13,535 nucleotides of DNA. Origin: DASWYB01 sp036405195 (GTDB taxonomy: Bacteria; Patescibacteriota; UBA1384; 2-12-FULL-50-11; DASWYB01). The notes below the pieces were generated by a model. That model was not told the DNA's origin, searched no databases, and saw only the letters and a list, made by a program, of their open reading frames with translations. The position numbers were made by a program, and so were the translations under genes. Shown here one piece after another: positions 4,890-11,615 of the stretch (positions within the stretch are counted from its first letter, which is position 1; each line of letters opens with the position of its first letter). Location of the stretch: the NCBI GenBank assembly GCA_036405195.1, contig DASWYB010000075.1:1-13535 (forward strand), in the 5' to 3' direction.

Positions 4890-5510
4890 GTGGTAGAGTA
4901 CCGTGGCTATGAATGGCGAGTCTTGCCCGGTGTTTTTGCGCCATACCCTGCTTTTAGCTCTAAGAAAGGGTTAAGCGGAAAAAACATTGACATGTATCTG
5001 GGACGGCGAGTCTTGGATCTGGGGTGTGGCTGTGGCGTACGTGGGATCATGGCGGGATTATGCGGGGCGAAGGAGGTTATTGCGACGGACATTTGTGAGG
5101 TGGCCTGCCGGAACACGCTGTTGAACATTCAGCGTCACCGTACGTTCCGCGTTAAGGTGGTGTGCACGGATATGTTTTCGGGGCTCCGTGGGTCGTTCGA
5201 CACAATCGTGGCGTACTTGCCATCGCGTGACGCTGCTGTGAGCAAGCCGTGGGAACGGGCCATCTATGACCCGGGTTTGCGGCTCAATCGGCAATTATTT
5301 GACGAAGCTTGGCAGTACCTCGTTCCAGGTGGCACGCTTCATGCGTCGCTCTTGGATCAAGGTGCAATTCCCGAGTTTCTGGATCAAATAGCGAGTCGAG
5401 GCTACGAACTTACGTCTCACAAGGTTTGTCCGCACGAAACCGGTGATTGGCATCCCTTGTCTCTGCGCTGGCCGGTAGTGGTCACGCCAAAGGAGGGTAA
5501 CCATGGTTAA
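4890..5510 (+). CDS. Class I SAM-dependent methyltransferase
   Basis: 206 aa from GTG 4890. The V-L-P-G-V-F-A-P lead-in (11-18) is followed by motif I V-L-D-L-G-C-G-C-G (41-49) and acidic D67 after I-A-T (end of beta 2, ribose contact). D94 lies in C-T-D-M-F. The motif IV position reads I-V-A-Y-L-P-S-R-D (106-114), where HemK/RsmC-type amino-group enzymes have NPPY. The fold is therefore secure, but the substrate is probably not the usual Gln/exocyclic amine. No ribosome site precedes GTG. The frame is open back to 4821 and the extra residues look coding, so the true start could be upstream or the protein could be made by coupling or frameshifting. The last 8 bases overlap the next ATG, showing translational coupling with the oxygenase. 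Confidence 0.85.
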   Translation: MVEYRGYEWRVLPGVFAPYPAFSSKKGLSGKNIDMYLGRRVLDLGCGCGVRGIMAGLCGAKEVIATDICEVACRNTLLNIQRHRTFRVKVVCTDMFSGLRGSFDTIVAYLPSRDAAVSKPWERAIYDPGLRLNRQLFDEAWQYLVPGGTLHASLLDQGAIPEFLDQIASRGYELTSHKVCPHETGDWHPLSLRWPVVVTPKEGNHG

Positions 5511-6132
5511 CTCGTTGTTACGTCCGTTTCTGCCGCTTGGACCGGAAGTCGTCGTTACGGTGATGCAGCGTTTAGGAGCGATCTGTTTTCCTATCATGAG
5601 TGAGGCAGACGCGCTGGCTCTTGCTGTAGAAGCGAAGCGGTTTAAGTACAAGAAGCAACCTAAGGAGTATGGGAAGCGCAAGGTTCGTCAGGAGGTTTCA
5701 AGCTGCTTGGTATCGGAAGGAGCCATAGGCGACTTCGCCAGCAGTTTAGAACGCGAGCTGGCAGTGTTCTTTGGTCCAGAAGCTTTTGAGTCGCCGCTTT
5801 CGTTTACGGCGCGGAACATCCAGCGTTACCGTAATGGAACTCTGGGGATTGAGCCACACCGGGACGAAAGTGAGAACCGTAATATCGTAGCTCTTCTAGG
5901 GCTAGAAGGAAGGGGAAGATTTACTGTTTACGACGAGCTGGATGGGCCGGTTCGAGTGCGCTGGACTATTAATCCGGGAGACCTGCTTCTTATGGTTGCG
6001 CCCGGATTCTATGGAGCCGATGCGTCTTGCCGCCGAGTTCATCGAGTAGATGAGATTGTTGGCTACCCTCACCGGTATCTGCTTGGGTTACGGCAGTACG
6101 TGCCCTCAGCGTCCAGGCAAGGAGAAAAGTAA
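5503..6132 (+). CDS. 2OG-Fe(II) oxygenase superfamily protein
   Basis: 209 aa. The Fe(II) facial triad reads H119-R-D121 and a distal H180 in R-R-V-H-R-V. R191, eleven residues later, is the expected 2-oxoglutarate carboxylate binder. The strand R-W-T-I-N-P-G-D-L-L-L-M-V-A-P-G (153-168) matches the double-stranded beta-helix core, where a G-D-hydrophobic turn precedes the distal His. Such enzymes hydroxylate, demethylate or desaturate substrates with O2 and 2-oxoglutarate. The length suits small AlkB-like or prolyl-hydroxylase-like single-domain forms; the substrate is unknown. A GGAGG precedes its ATG by six bases. It overlaps the methyltransferase gene by 8 bases, and its TAA shares one base with the ATG of the FolB-like gene (TAATG). 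Confidence 0.82.
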   Translation: MVNSLLRPFLPLGPEVVVTVMQRLGAICFPIMSEADALALAVEAKRFKYKKQPKEYGKRKVRQEVSSCLVSEGAIGDFASSLERELAVFFGPEAFESPLSFTARNIQRYRNGTLGIEPHRDESENRNIVALLGLEGRGRFTVYDELDGPVRVRWTINPGDLLLMVAPGFYGADASCRRVHRVDEIVGYPHRYLLGLRQYVPSASRQGEK

Positions 6133-6548
6133 TGGAGACAATCTACTTTAACGGGATCACGTTTGTTGGATGTCATGGCTGTACGACGGAAGAAAAGTTC
6201 CGACCGCAGCGCATCATAACCGACGTCGCCTGGCAAGCCGACGTCCATGAGTCGTTTCTGAGTGACGCCCCTCTCGACACCGTCGACTGGATGCCAATTC
6301 AGAAGATTGTGGAGGAGGTCGTCACTGGTAAGTCACGCAACACCGTCGAAGCTTTAGCGAGCCGGATTGCAGTGCTGGTTTTGAGCAACGATGCACGTAC
6401 CCAGTCGGTAACGGTATCGGTATCAAAGCCAGAAGAGCTGGCGGATCGCAACGGAACGCCTGGTGTCACCGTTACGCTTTCACGGGAAGTGTGGGAGCAG
6501 ACGTGGGTACCGAAGGGATTCACCGCCGACTGGGCGAGTACCACGTAG
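6132..6548 (+). CDS. FolB-like (dihydroneopterin aldolase fold) protein
   Basis: 138 aa, close to the 120 aa typical of FolB, with a short extra C-terminal tail. FolB cleaves or epimerises 7,8-dihydroneopterin in folate synthesis, using a tunnel-fold oligomer. Seen here: F-V-G-C-H-G-C-T-T-E-E (11-21) with the catalytic-type Glu and Q26, E73 in T-V-E-A-L-A (pterin anchor position), and K99-P100 for the catalytic Lys. The position of the conserved Tyr (D-Y in FolB; Tyr54 in the S. aureus enzyme) is Trp53 here. So the pterin pocket is kept but the chemistry may differ. It starts at the TAATG overlap with the oxygenase gene. No other folate gene is in the window, so a role in the operon's own pathway is more likely than general folate synthesis (inference). 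Confidence 0.8.
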   Translation: METIYFNGITFVGCHGCTTEEKFRPQRIITDVAWQADVHESFLSDAPLDTVDWMPIQKIVEEVVTGKSRNTVEALASRIAVLVLSNDARTQSVTVSVSKPEELADRNGTPGVTVTLSREVWEQTWVPKGFTADWASTT

Positions 6549-6572
6549 GACCCCCATGTTCGGTATTTCGTA

Positions 6573-6611
6573 AGCCACTCGTCAGAGGAATCTGTACGGG
6601 TGGCTTTTTTT
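6573..6611 (+). terminator. Operon terminator
   Basis: A 10-bp stem (AGCCACTCGT / ACGGGTGGCT with one G-T pair), with a smaller inner CAG/CTG stem in the loop, is followed by an uninterrupted T-run. It ends the methyltransferase-oxygenase-FolB operon. Confidence 0.85.
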
Positions 6612-6615
6612 AATC

Positions 6616-6644
6616 TTGACATAATATACTTTTTATGCTATGAT
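6616..6644 (+). promoter_or_regulatory. Near-consensus promoter of the hairpin-array leader
   Basis: Perfect TTGACA (6616-6621), exact 17-bp spacer and TATGAT (6639-6644) with an extended TGC before it. This is among the best promoters in the window. The start is expected at about 6650-6651, about 205 bases before the ATG of the 119-aa gene. Confidence 0.8.
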
Positions 6645-6649
6645 TCTGT

Positions 6650-6838
6650 GTGTTCGAAAATAACCCACGGACGCATGTCCGTTTTTTGCCCAACGGGGTA
6701 GTGAGTAGGCCATCAGGCCATTGTCCCTCAGGGACTTTCTGCCGTAAGGCGATTAGCTCCTCAGGAGCGTTTACTCGAAAACCCCGGTTGGAACCCAGCA
6801 ATTGTGTATGGACCTCCGGCGAGCTGGCGAGCTCGTAA
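6650..6838 (+). CDS. Possible leaderless upstream ORF in the hairpin leader
   Basis: A GTG at 6650, at the predicted transcription start, opens 62 codons and ends in TAA at 6836-6838, just past the last leader hairpin and ten bases before the Shine-Dalgarno of the 119-aa gene. The product has P-S-G, P-S-G and S-S-G units because each hairpin loop supplies a TCA codon next to a GG. It resembles no known protein and its amino-acid make-up may be a by-product of the hairpins. If translated, ribosomes would unfold the whole leader, including the stem that hides the downstream ribosome site. GTG leaderless starts are less usual than ATG, so confidence is low. Confidence 0.3.
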   Translation: MFENNPRTHVRFLPNGVVSRPSGHCPSGTFCRKAISSSGAFTRKPRLEPSNCVWTSGELASS

Positions 6839-6853
6839 AAACACGCTGGAGGT
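6667..6853 (+). promoter_or_regulatory. Structured 5' leader: chain of short hairpins plus sequestered Shine-Dalgarno
   Basis: Consecutive small stems follow one another: ACGGAC-GCAT-GTCCGT (6667-6682, then five Ts, terminator-like), CCC-AACG-GGG (6689-6698), GGCC-ATCA-GGCC (6708-6719), GTCCC-TCA-GGGAC (6723-6735), GCC-GTAA-GGC (6741-6750), GCTCC-TCA-GGAGC (6756-6768), GGT-TGGA-ACC (6786-6795) and CGAGCT-GGCG-AGCTCG (6820-6835). The four in the middle are centred about 16 bases apart. ACCTCC at 6812-6817 is the exact complement of GGAGGT at 6848-6853, the ribosome site of the next gene, and encloses the last hairpin. This resembles a cis-regulatory RNA or protein-binding array and matches no riboswitch class I know. 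Confidence 0.6.
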
Positions 6854-6856
6854 GCC

Positions 6857-7216
6857 ATGAGCAGCCGAAATCGACGAACCCCGCTGATGGAGCGACTCAC
6901 CAATAACCTGGTGATTCGCTACAAAATCGGTCGGGTCGACATCGATGAGCTGTACAGGGCAGAGGAGGCATCGTGGCTTTGGTTGGCGGTCTCGGAAGAG
7001 ATTCGTCTGCTGAGCCCTGAGCAGCTCGGACGCCTAGCGTCCGACGGTCTCAGCCTCGCTGACTCGGGCTCGCACGATCGCACTGCGCTCTACCACGTCC
7101 ACCTGGCGACGTGGCTAGACAAGCGATCAAGCGGTCTCGAGCTGTTGCAGCGGATCGCCGCAACAGCCGTAATCGCACGCCTGGTCGACCGCTTTCCGCG
7201 CTTTGCGCAGAAGTAG
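6857..7216 (+). CDS. Hypothetical protein, 119 aa
   Basis: Not recognised. It is mostly helical in appearance, with a basic N-terminus (S-S-R-N-R-R) and a charged helix with D-I-D-E-L-Y-R-A-E-E-A-S-W. A Leu-rich L-L-S-P-E-Q-L-G-R-L-A-S segment follows, then a basic C-terminus. It has no membrane segment. GC-rich codons set it apart slightly from AT-richer neighbours. The ATG has a strong GGAGGT only three bases upstream, and that site can be locked in a stem with 6812-6817, so translation is probably controlled. It is a single gene between the leader and the terminator at 7228. The cost of such an elaborate leader suggests the protein is needed only under certain conditions (inference). Confidence 0.7.
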   Translation: MSSRNRRTPLMERLTNNLVIRYKIGRVDIDELYRAEEASWLWLAVSEEIRLLSPEQLGRLASDGLSLADSGSHDRTALYHVHLATWLDKRSSGLELLQRIAATAVIARLVDRFPRFAQK

Positions 7217-7227
7217 TTGATCAGAGG

Positions 7228-7257
7228 CCGAGCCATCTGGCTCGGTTTCTTGTTTTT
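7228..7257 (+). terminator. Terminator of the 119-aa gene
   Basis: CCGAGCC-ATCT-GGCTCGG stem (7 bp, tetraloop) is followed by TTTCTTGTTTTT. Confidence 0.85.
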
Positions 7258-7260
7258 ATA

Positions 7261-7302
7261 TAAAAAAGAGCGGGCTGGGCCGGCGGGGCACAGCTCGCTC
7301 TT
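7261..7302 (-). terminator. Terminator of the 163-aa gene
   Basis: A 12-bp stem with one G-T pair (7266-7277 with 7291-7302) around a GC-rich loop. On the minus strand the stem runs into six Ts (complement of 7262-7267). Confidence 0.8.
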
Positions 7303-7325
7303 GTAGTGAGTACGCGAGGGTGGGA

Positions 7326-7817
7326 CTACATGGAGGAAAGCATGGCGTCGAGTTCTTTGATTGTGGCTTCGTCGAAGGCTTCGGGATCTTGTTGCGCCAT
7401 CTGGAGTGCCTCTTCCATGTCTTCGTAAGCGGCGTTGTACTCGCCGTGCTGGACTTTGAGGGCCGCACAGCGAACCAGTAGACCTAGTTGGGCCTGCCGG
7501 AACACGACGCCATCTGACACCGCGTTGACGGCCTCTTCTAAGGCTGCGCGGTAGCGGTTACGGATCTGGATTCTCTCTCCTTCGTCGGTCTCAGTCGTGT
7601 CCGTTGTGCGAATCACGAACATGTCGGGGGACTCCGGTAGAGAAAGCGTGGTCGCGAACCGGTCTAACCAGGTTATGAACTCGCGGATCTCTCTCTGTTC
7701 TTCTGTTTCGTCCTCGGGGGCAGGGACGAGCGCCTTTGTCTCGTCGAGCACTTCTCTCCTTTGCTCGTCAACGATCTTCTCCATTCTCTGTATATGATCT
7801 GTCTCACGTGGCTCCAT
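7326..7817 (-). CDS. Hypothetical acidic helical protein, 163 aa
   Basis: Not assigned to a family. The N-terminal half is very charged and Glu-rich (E-Q-R-R-E-V-L-D-E-T; E-D-E-T-E-E-Q-R-E-I-R), suggesting coiled coil. The C-terminal half has helical repeats with A-A-L-E-E-A-V-N-A-V and a TPR-like G-E-Y-N-A-A-Y-E-D-M-E-E-A-L (about residues 125-138), so a single TPR-type hairpin for protein contacts is possible. No signal peptide or membrane segment. The ATG at 7817 has AGGAGG four bases upstream, and a promoter lies at 7844-7872. It is monocistronic with its own terminator, convergent with the 119-aa gene. It shares GC-rich codon choice with that gene, unlike the AT-richer two-component operon next to it. 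Confidence 0.7.
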   Translation of the reverse strand: MEPRETDHIQRMEKIVDEQRREVLDETKALVPAPEDETEEQREIREFITWLDRFATTLSLPESPDMFVIRTTDTTETDEGERIQIRNRYRAALEEAVNAVSDGVVFRQAQLGLLVRCAALKVQHGEYNAAYEDMEEALQMAQQDPEAFDEATIKELDAMLSSM

Positions 7818-7843
7818 AGTGCCTCCTCAATCAAAACGCTTAT

Positions 7844-7872
7844 AATATATATTATTTTATTAAAAAATACAA
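7844..7872 (-). promoter_or_regulatory. Promoter of the 163-aa gene
   Basis: Minus strand: TTGTAT (complement of 7867-7872), 17-bp AT-only spacer, TATATT (complement of 7844-7849). Confidence 0.65.
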
Positions 7873-7879
7873 GAGTAAA

Positions 7880-7910
7880 CAAAACCACCGCCTTGTCAGC
7901 GGTGGTTTTG
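7880..7910 (-). terminator. Terminator of the two-component operon
   Basis: A 12-bp perfect stem (CAAAACCACCGC / GCGGTGGTTTTG, 7-nt loop) has T-rich 3' sides on both strands. It lies 19 bases past the stop of the MerT-like gene and just upstream of the next promoter. Confidence 0.8.
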
Positions 7911-7928
7911 TATCTCGGAAGAGATTGT

Positions 7929-8288
7929 TTACATTCCCATAGGAACGCCAGAGAGTTCGACCAGTGAAGGAAGAACAGCCTGGAGAACAAAGTAGGCAGC
8001 TAATGCAAAGAGAATAATGAGAACGAATGGTGCCCAGTTGTGACGAATGGTCTTGATGTCACAGGCTCCATGCCAGTGCTTCATGAAGTAGTAGATAGCA
8101 ACGTCCATGCTTACAAAGGCAACGCCGACTAACCACCAGTGATACTTCATTTGGATCATGGCAAAGAATCCAGAAGCGGCGCTGAGGCCGAGGAAAGCAA
8201 GAACAATAGCAGAAATACAACAGCTCCAAGAGATAAGGCCAAAAAGGGCACCTACTCCAAATGTCGAACGTAATTCACCTGATTTCAT
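7929..8288 (-). CDS. MerT-like small membrane protein
   Basis: From the ATG at 8288 the product is 119 aa with three membrane helices (about 10-40, 51-70, 85-110). AAAGGAG five bases ahead of this ATG fixes the start; a TTG five codons earlier is part of the ribosome site region. Helix 1 carries a vicinal Cys pair, W-S-C23-C24, followed by S-A-I-V-L-A-F-L-G. The helix 2-3 loop has a further Cys76 (H-G-A-C-D). This is the layout of mercuric-ion transporter MerT, which passes Hg2+ through paired cysteines, though the second pair is only one Cys here. It may handle another soft metal or have a different role. It is the last gene of the regulator-kinase operon, so it may be the sensor's partner or target. 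Confidence 0.6.
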   Translation of the reverse strand: MKSGELRSTFGVGALFGLISWSCCISAIVLAFLGLSAASGFFAMIQMKYHWWLVGVAFVSMDVAIYYFMKHWHGACDIKTIRHNWAPFVLIILFALAAYFVLQAVLPSLVELSGVPMGM

Positions 8289-8299
8289 AATAACTCCTT

Positions 8300-9607
8300 T
8301 CAAACAGATTTACGCACAAGGGCAGATTTTGGTAAGTGAATCTCGAAGGTCGACCCTTTGCCTTCTTCACTAATAACAGTAATCTTGCCTTTGTGTCGTT
8401 TAACAATAAGTTGGGAATGGTACAGCCCAATCCCATAGCCGTCAGGCTTGGTTTCGATAGCTTTCTCGGTTCGGTAGAACTGAGAGAATAAGTGGGAAAG
8501 AAGTTCTTTTTTTATACCAATACCACTGTCTCGGACGCTGATAATAACATCTGTAGCAGATTCGAGGAGTTTGACCTCAATCTTGCCGCCATCAGGGGTG
8601 TATTTTGCGGCGTTATCAACGAGGTTTTTTAATGAGATACGTAGAAGATCTCGGTCGGCTTTCATGAAAAGCTTATGACGGGGGAATTCAGATATCAGTT
8701 TGTGCTTGTGCTCTTTCATAATTGGCTCATATTCATCGAGCACGTCTTCAATGAGGTCTCGGATATCGACTTTCGTAAGGTTCATTTTCCAGTCTCCCGC
8801 TTCGATACGGGCGGCGTTTAATAATTCTTTGACCAGGGTAGTTAATCGTTCATTATTGGTCGTGGCCATTTTTAAAAGATTTAATTGTTTTGGCGTGAGC
8901 TTACCCATATTATTACTACGCATTAATTCGAGCGAGTTGCGAATAGCGACGAGGGGAGTTTGGAACTCGTGGGAAGTAACGCGAAGCATGCTCGTACGCA
9001 TGTTATCGACAGCTTTCAGGTGGTCATTCATGGACTTAAGATAGGTCGTTTTTCGTTCTAATACATAGCGCATGGAGCGTTCATAAACGGTTTGGTACAC
9101 AAAGTACCAGACGAACACCGCAATAGAGACGGTACAAAACGTAAAGAGCGTTAGGATGCCAATTCTCACTTCCGAGCTAAAGGGAGCTCCAACAATAATA
9201 TAGAAAAAAGCAGCTTGCAAGGTAATGAGGACAACAAAGACATATTCCGAGAGGGGGTACTTTAAGGCGTCGGCTACAATAATAACGAAGTAAAGGAAAA
9301 GCATGAGGATGCCATATTCACCGGCTCGATAGGCTGTATAGGTAACTACCGCAATATAAAGGGCATCGCCGATCATTAAGAATGTTTCGTTGAGGTAGAG
9401 TTGCGGTAACCCAACATAAATAATGAGGAATGCGAGGGTTGAGAGCGTGAAAAGGCTAATGCTGACAGGGTTAAAATTAACACCGGGAAGAAAGTAAAAA
9501 GAGATACCGAGAGTGATCAGTGACAAAATAGCAGTGGCCGCACTCATGTTGCGGACAATTTTTTTCTCCATGGGGAGCTGTGTGCTCAGGGAAATGCTTT
9601 TTTGCAC
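8300..9607 (-). CDS. Sensor histidine kinase, six or so membrane helices
   Basis: 435 aa from GTG at 9607, with AGGAG about eight bases upstream. Residues 20-172 form about six membrane helices with short loops and no large extracellular sensor, so it likely senses within the membrane or through a partner. A linker helix (173-205) leads to the HisKA domain, with H213 in T-S-H-E-F-Q-T-P-L as the phosphorylated residue. The HATPase domain has the N box L-K-N-L-V-D-N-A-A-K-Y (326-336), G1 box D360-S-G-I-G-I and G2 box G390-Y-G-I-G-L. All key residues are present. It follows the response regulator by 19 bases and its stop precedes the MerT-like ATG by 11 bases, so the three form one operon. The phosphoryl partner is presumably that regulator. 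Confidence 0.92.
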   Translation of the reverse strand: MQKSISLSTQLPMEKKIVRNMSAATAILSLITLGISFYFLPGVNFNPVSISLFTLSTLAFLIIYVGLPQLYLNETFLMIGDALYIAVVTYTAYRAGEYGILMLFLYFVIIVADALKYPLSEYVFVVLITLQAAFFYIIVGAPFSSEVRIGILTLFTFCTVSIAVFVWYFVYQTVYERSMRYVLERKTTYLKSMNDHLKAVDNMRTSMLRVTSHEFQTPLVAIRNSLELMRSNNMGKLTPKQLNLLKMATTNNERLTTLVKELLNAARIEAGDWKMNLTKVDIRDLIEDVLDEYEPIMKEHKHKLISEFPRHKLFMKADRDLLRISLKNLVDNAAKYTPDGGKIEVKLLESATDVIISVRDSGIGIKKELLSHLFSQFYRTEKAIETKPDGYGIGLYHSQLIVKRHKGKITVISEEGKGSTFEIHLPKSALVRKSV

Positions 9608-9626
9608 GGTCCTCTCCTTACCTGGC

Positions 9627-10013
9627 TTACTTTGTGTGGAGTACTTTTTTGGCTAGGGCGACTAAATCGTCTGGTTCAATTTGTGTCTTGACCGTGTAGG
9701 CTTCGGCGCCGAGGCTTTTCACTTCGCCTTGTTCTAGATCTTCAATTAAGGCAGTGCTTACGATAACAGGGATCTTTTTTAGATCGGCATTGGCTTTAAG
9801 TTCTCCGAGAACTTCTTTGCCATTCATACCTGGCATCATCAGATCAAGGATAATAATATCAGGCTTATTTTCGGCAGCGGCTTCGATGCCACTGCGGCCA
9901 TCTTTGGCAGTGATGGCCGTAAAGCCTTTTTCTTGAAAAATCATTTGATAGGTTTCGCGCAGGGTCGCATCGTCGTCGATAATAAGGATTGTCTTCGAAG
10001 CTTTCTCTGGCAT
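9627..10013 (-). CDS. Single-domain response regulator (CheY-like)
   Basis: 128 aa from the ATG at 10013, chosen because AGGAGGG lies just upstream and because the receiver domain begins right after it. An upstream extension would cross the promoter. The acidic pocket is D13-D14, the phosphorylated Asp is D57 in I-I-I-L-D-L-M-M-P-G-M, and the switch residues are T87 (S-T-A) and K109 (V-K-T). The domain ends at the protein end, with no DNA-binding or enzymatic output. It must therefore act by protein contact or as a phosphorelay step. It is first in the operon with the histidine kinase. 'Stand-alone receiver' outputs of this kind cannot be predicted from sequence. Confidence 0.92.
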   Translation of the reverse strand: MPEKASKTILIIDDDATLRETYQMIFQEKGFTAITAKDGRSGIEAAAENKPDIIILDLMMPGMNGKEVLGELKANADLKKIPVIVSTALIEDLEQGEVKSLGAEAYTVKTQIEPDDLVALAKKVLHTK

Positions 10014-10043
10014 ATGCCCTCCTGTGATTCTGGATATACACTC

Positions 10044-10072
10044 ACTATAGCTGAGGTAATGGCGATTGTCTA
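10044..10072 (-). promoter_or_regulatory. Promoter of the two-component operon
   Basis: Minus strand: TAGACA (complement of 10067-10072), exact 17-bp spacer, TATAGT (complement of 10044-10049). The leader to the ATG at 10013 is about 25 bases and holds AGGAGGG. Confidence 0.7.
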
Positions 10073-10096
10073 AACTCTTGCTAATTTCGACGATCT

Positions 10097-11575
10097 TTAC
10101 TGATGGATAAAGACCTTTGTACCATTGTCTGCCCAAGCGTAAACAGTCTCTGCGTCGCCTGGCCCCAGTCGAATACAGCCGTGGCTCACGGGTCGGCCAA
10201 TATGGCTTGTCCCTTCTACTTTACCGCTCGGCCAATAGGGAAGACCATGAATGCCATAGCCGTCGTAAGCGCCTGCCTCGGCTTTAATGGCCATCCAGAA
10301 CGGCATGTAGAGTTTGAATTTTTTGGACCATGCCGTTTGTTGATGGTTGAGAATAGTAAACTGACCAATGGGTGTAGGGGTGCTCCAGCTTCCGGTAGAA
10401 ACAGAAAAGCTTCGGATATGCGTGCTTCCTTCAATAATGTTCAACTTTTGGAGCGATAAATCGACATCAATATACTTTCCTTCGGTTCGGCCAAGTTCGT
10501 ATTCGGGACTCTCTTGGATGACACTGCGGTTGATGGTGTCGGCTGCCATAACAATTGGCGTATCGGTCTCTCCGGTTGTTAGTTTCTCTGCAATGACTTT
10601 TGTCAGCTGTGTGACATTCAATTTTCTGCCATCCCGTCCTTCGGCGAGGACACTGTTGTCGTGGGTAAAGACCTTGCGTGTGATCGGTGTACGGTCGACC
10701 TGTTTGGCGATTTTAGACACAAGATCTTTTAGGGCTGTTTCGTCAAACGTCACAACAAGTTTATTGTCCTCCTGAGCAAAAATAGCCGTGTTAAAAATAT
10801 CTTGAGGTGATAGCTCGGTTTTTATTTCATCGATCTCGATCTTTAAGGGCTGGGCGAGCACTTTGTTAAGTAACGTTTGAGCTGCTTGAGCTTGCACCTC
10901 AGTGGTAATCACGGGCAACTGGGTGGTAACAGGTAAGGTTATGTTGTCGGGAAGTGCCAGCGGATTAATTTGTTTGATAGTGTCTACGCCTTGGGTGATA
11001 TCAAAGGTGAGAGCCGTAATAGGAGGTGTGATCACGAGTGAACCATTTTGGTAGTCAAAAGAGAGGTCGACACTCTCATGGGGTAGCTCTTTGTTAATCT
11101 GATTAAAGTACGCAGTGAGGGTTTCTTCGTTAATCGTGTAAGCAAGATTGGTTAGGGGATGAGACTTGAAAGGAATGATCGAGGTAACCTGTTGGAGTAA
11201 AGAGCGCTGATTCAGTTGTGAAAAAGCTTGTGACACGGTGGTTGTTGTGTCGATCGTTAAACCTAATTCCTGGGGAGTTGTCTGGAACGTGTGGGAGTCG
11301 ATATGAAGCGTTACGGGGTGTGTAAGGATTGATTCATAAACCGGGGATAGCTTTGCTTCTGCTTGGGCTTTGGTGAGGCCACTGAGTGATTGGCCATGCA
11401 GCGAAGTTCCAACCGGGAACTTTCCAGCTCGTATACGTTGAAGGCTAAAATTTCCCCATAAAAGGAGATTGCCAATCACGAGAAGAAGAACTGCAAGAAA
11501 CAGTCCCTTGTATTTCCCTTTAAAGAGAGCATGTTTTTGGATTGGTTGTGATTTAGGTTTTTCTTTTTTAGACAT
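10097..11575 (-). CDS. L,D-transpeptidase (YkuD) with VanW-like/PG-binding repeats
   Basis: 492 aa. A short basic cytoplasmic N-terminus and one membrane anchor (about 24-41) place the rest outside the membrane. Residues about 55-330 hold two copies of the peptidoglycan-binding_4 / VanW N-terminal type module (G-T-S-L-H-G-Q-S-L-S-G-L-T-K-A-Q-A in the first; R-D-G-R-K-L near the end of the second). The YkuD domain occupies 360-492. H443 is in Y-G-I-H-G-L-P-Y-W, and the active site S464-H-G-C467-I-R-L carries the catalytic Cys and Arg. It would form 3-3 cross-links in peptidoglycan or attach proteins to it. No good ribosome site precedes the ATG (11575); the -10 box is at 11616-11621. It is a single gene, with the two-component operon promoter just downstream. 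Confidence 0.9.
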   Translation of the reverse strand: MSKKEKPKSQPIQKHALFKGKYKGLFLAVLLLVIGNLLLWGNFSLQRIRAGKFPVGTSLHGQSLSGLTKAQAEAKLSPVYESILTHPVTLHIDSHTFQTTPQELGLTIDTTTTVSQAFSQLNQRSLLQQVTSIIPFKSHPLTNLAYTINEETLTAYFNQINKELPHESVDLSFDYQNGSLVITPPITALTFDITQGVDTIKQINPLALPDNITLPVTTQLPVITTEVQAQAAQTLLNKVLAQPLKIEIDEIKTELSPQDIFNTAIFAQEDNKLVVTFDETALKDLVSKIAKQVDRTPITRKVFTHDNSVLAEGRDGRKLNVTQLTKVIAEKLTTGETDTPIVMAADTINRSVIQESPEYELGRTEGKYIDVDLSLQKLNIIEGSTHIRSFSVSTGSWSTPTPIGQFTILNHQQTAWSKKFKLYMPFWMAIKAEAGAYDGYGIHGLPYWPSGKVEGTSHIGRPVSHGCIRLGPGDAETVYAWADNGTKVFIHQ

Positions 11576-11615
11576 GGGAGATTTTACCCACGCATTGGAA
11601 AGCGGCCATGTATGT

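Noticed and set aside
6667..6768. CRISPR array or direct-repeat cluster
   Set aside because: The units share loop and spacing but not sequence, and there are no identical repeats with unique spacers or cas genes.
6610..6903. A 97-codon minus-strand ORF across the hairpin leader
   Set aside because: It is antisense to a strong promoter and leader. Its length follows from the self-complementary sequence, and it has no signals of its own.
10014..10136. N-terminal extension of the response regulator
   Set aside because: It would cover the promoter at 10044-10072. The receiver domain starts at the ATG at 10013, which has a strong ribosome site.
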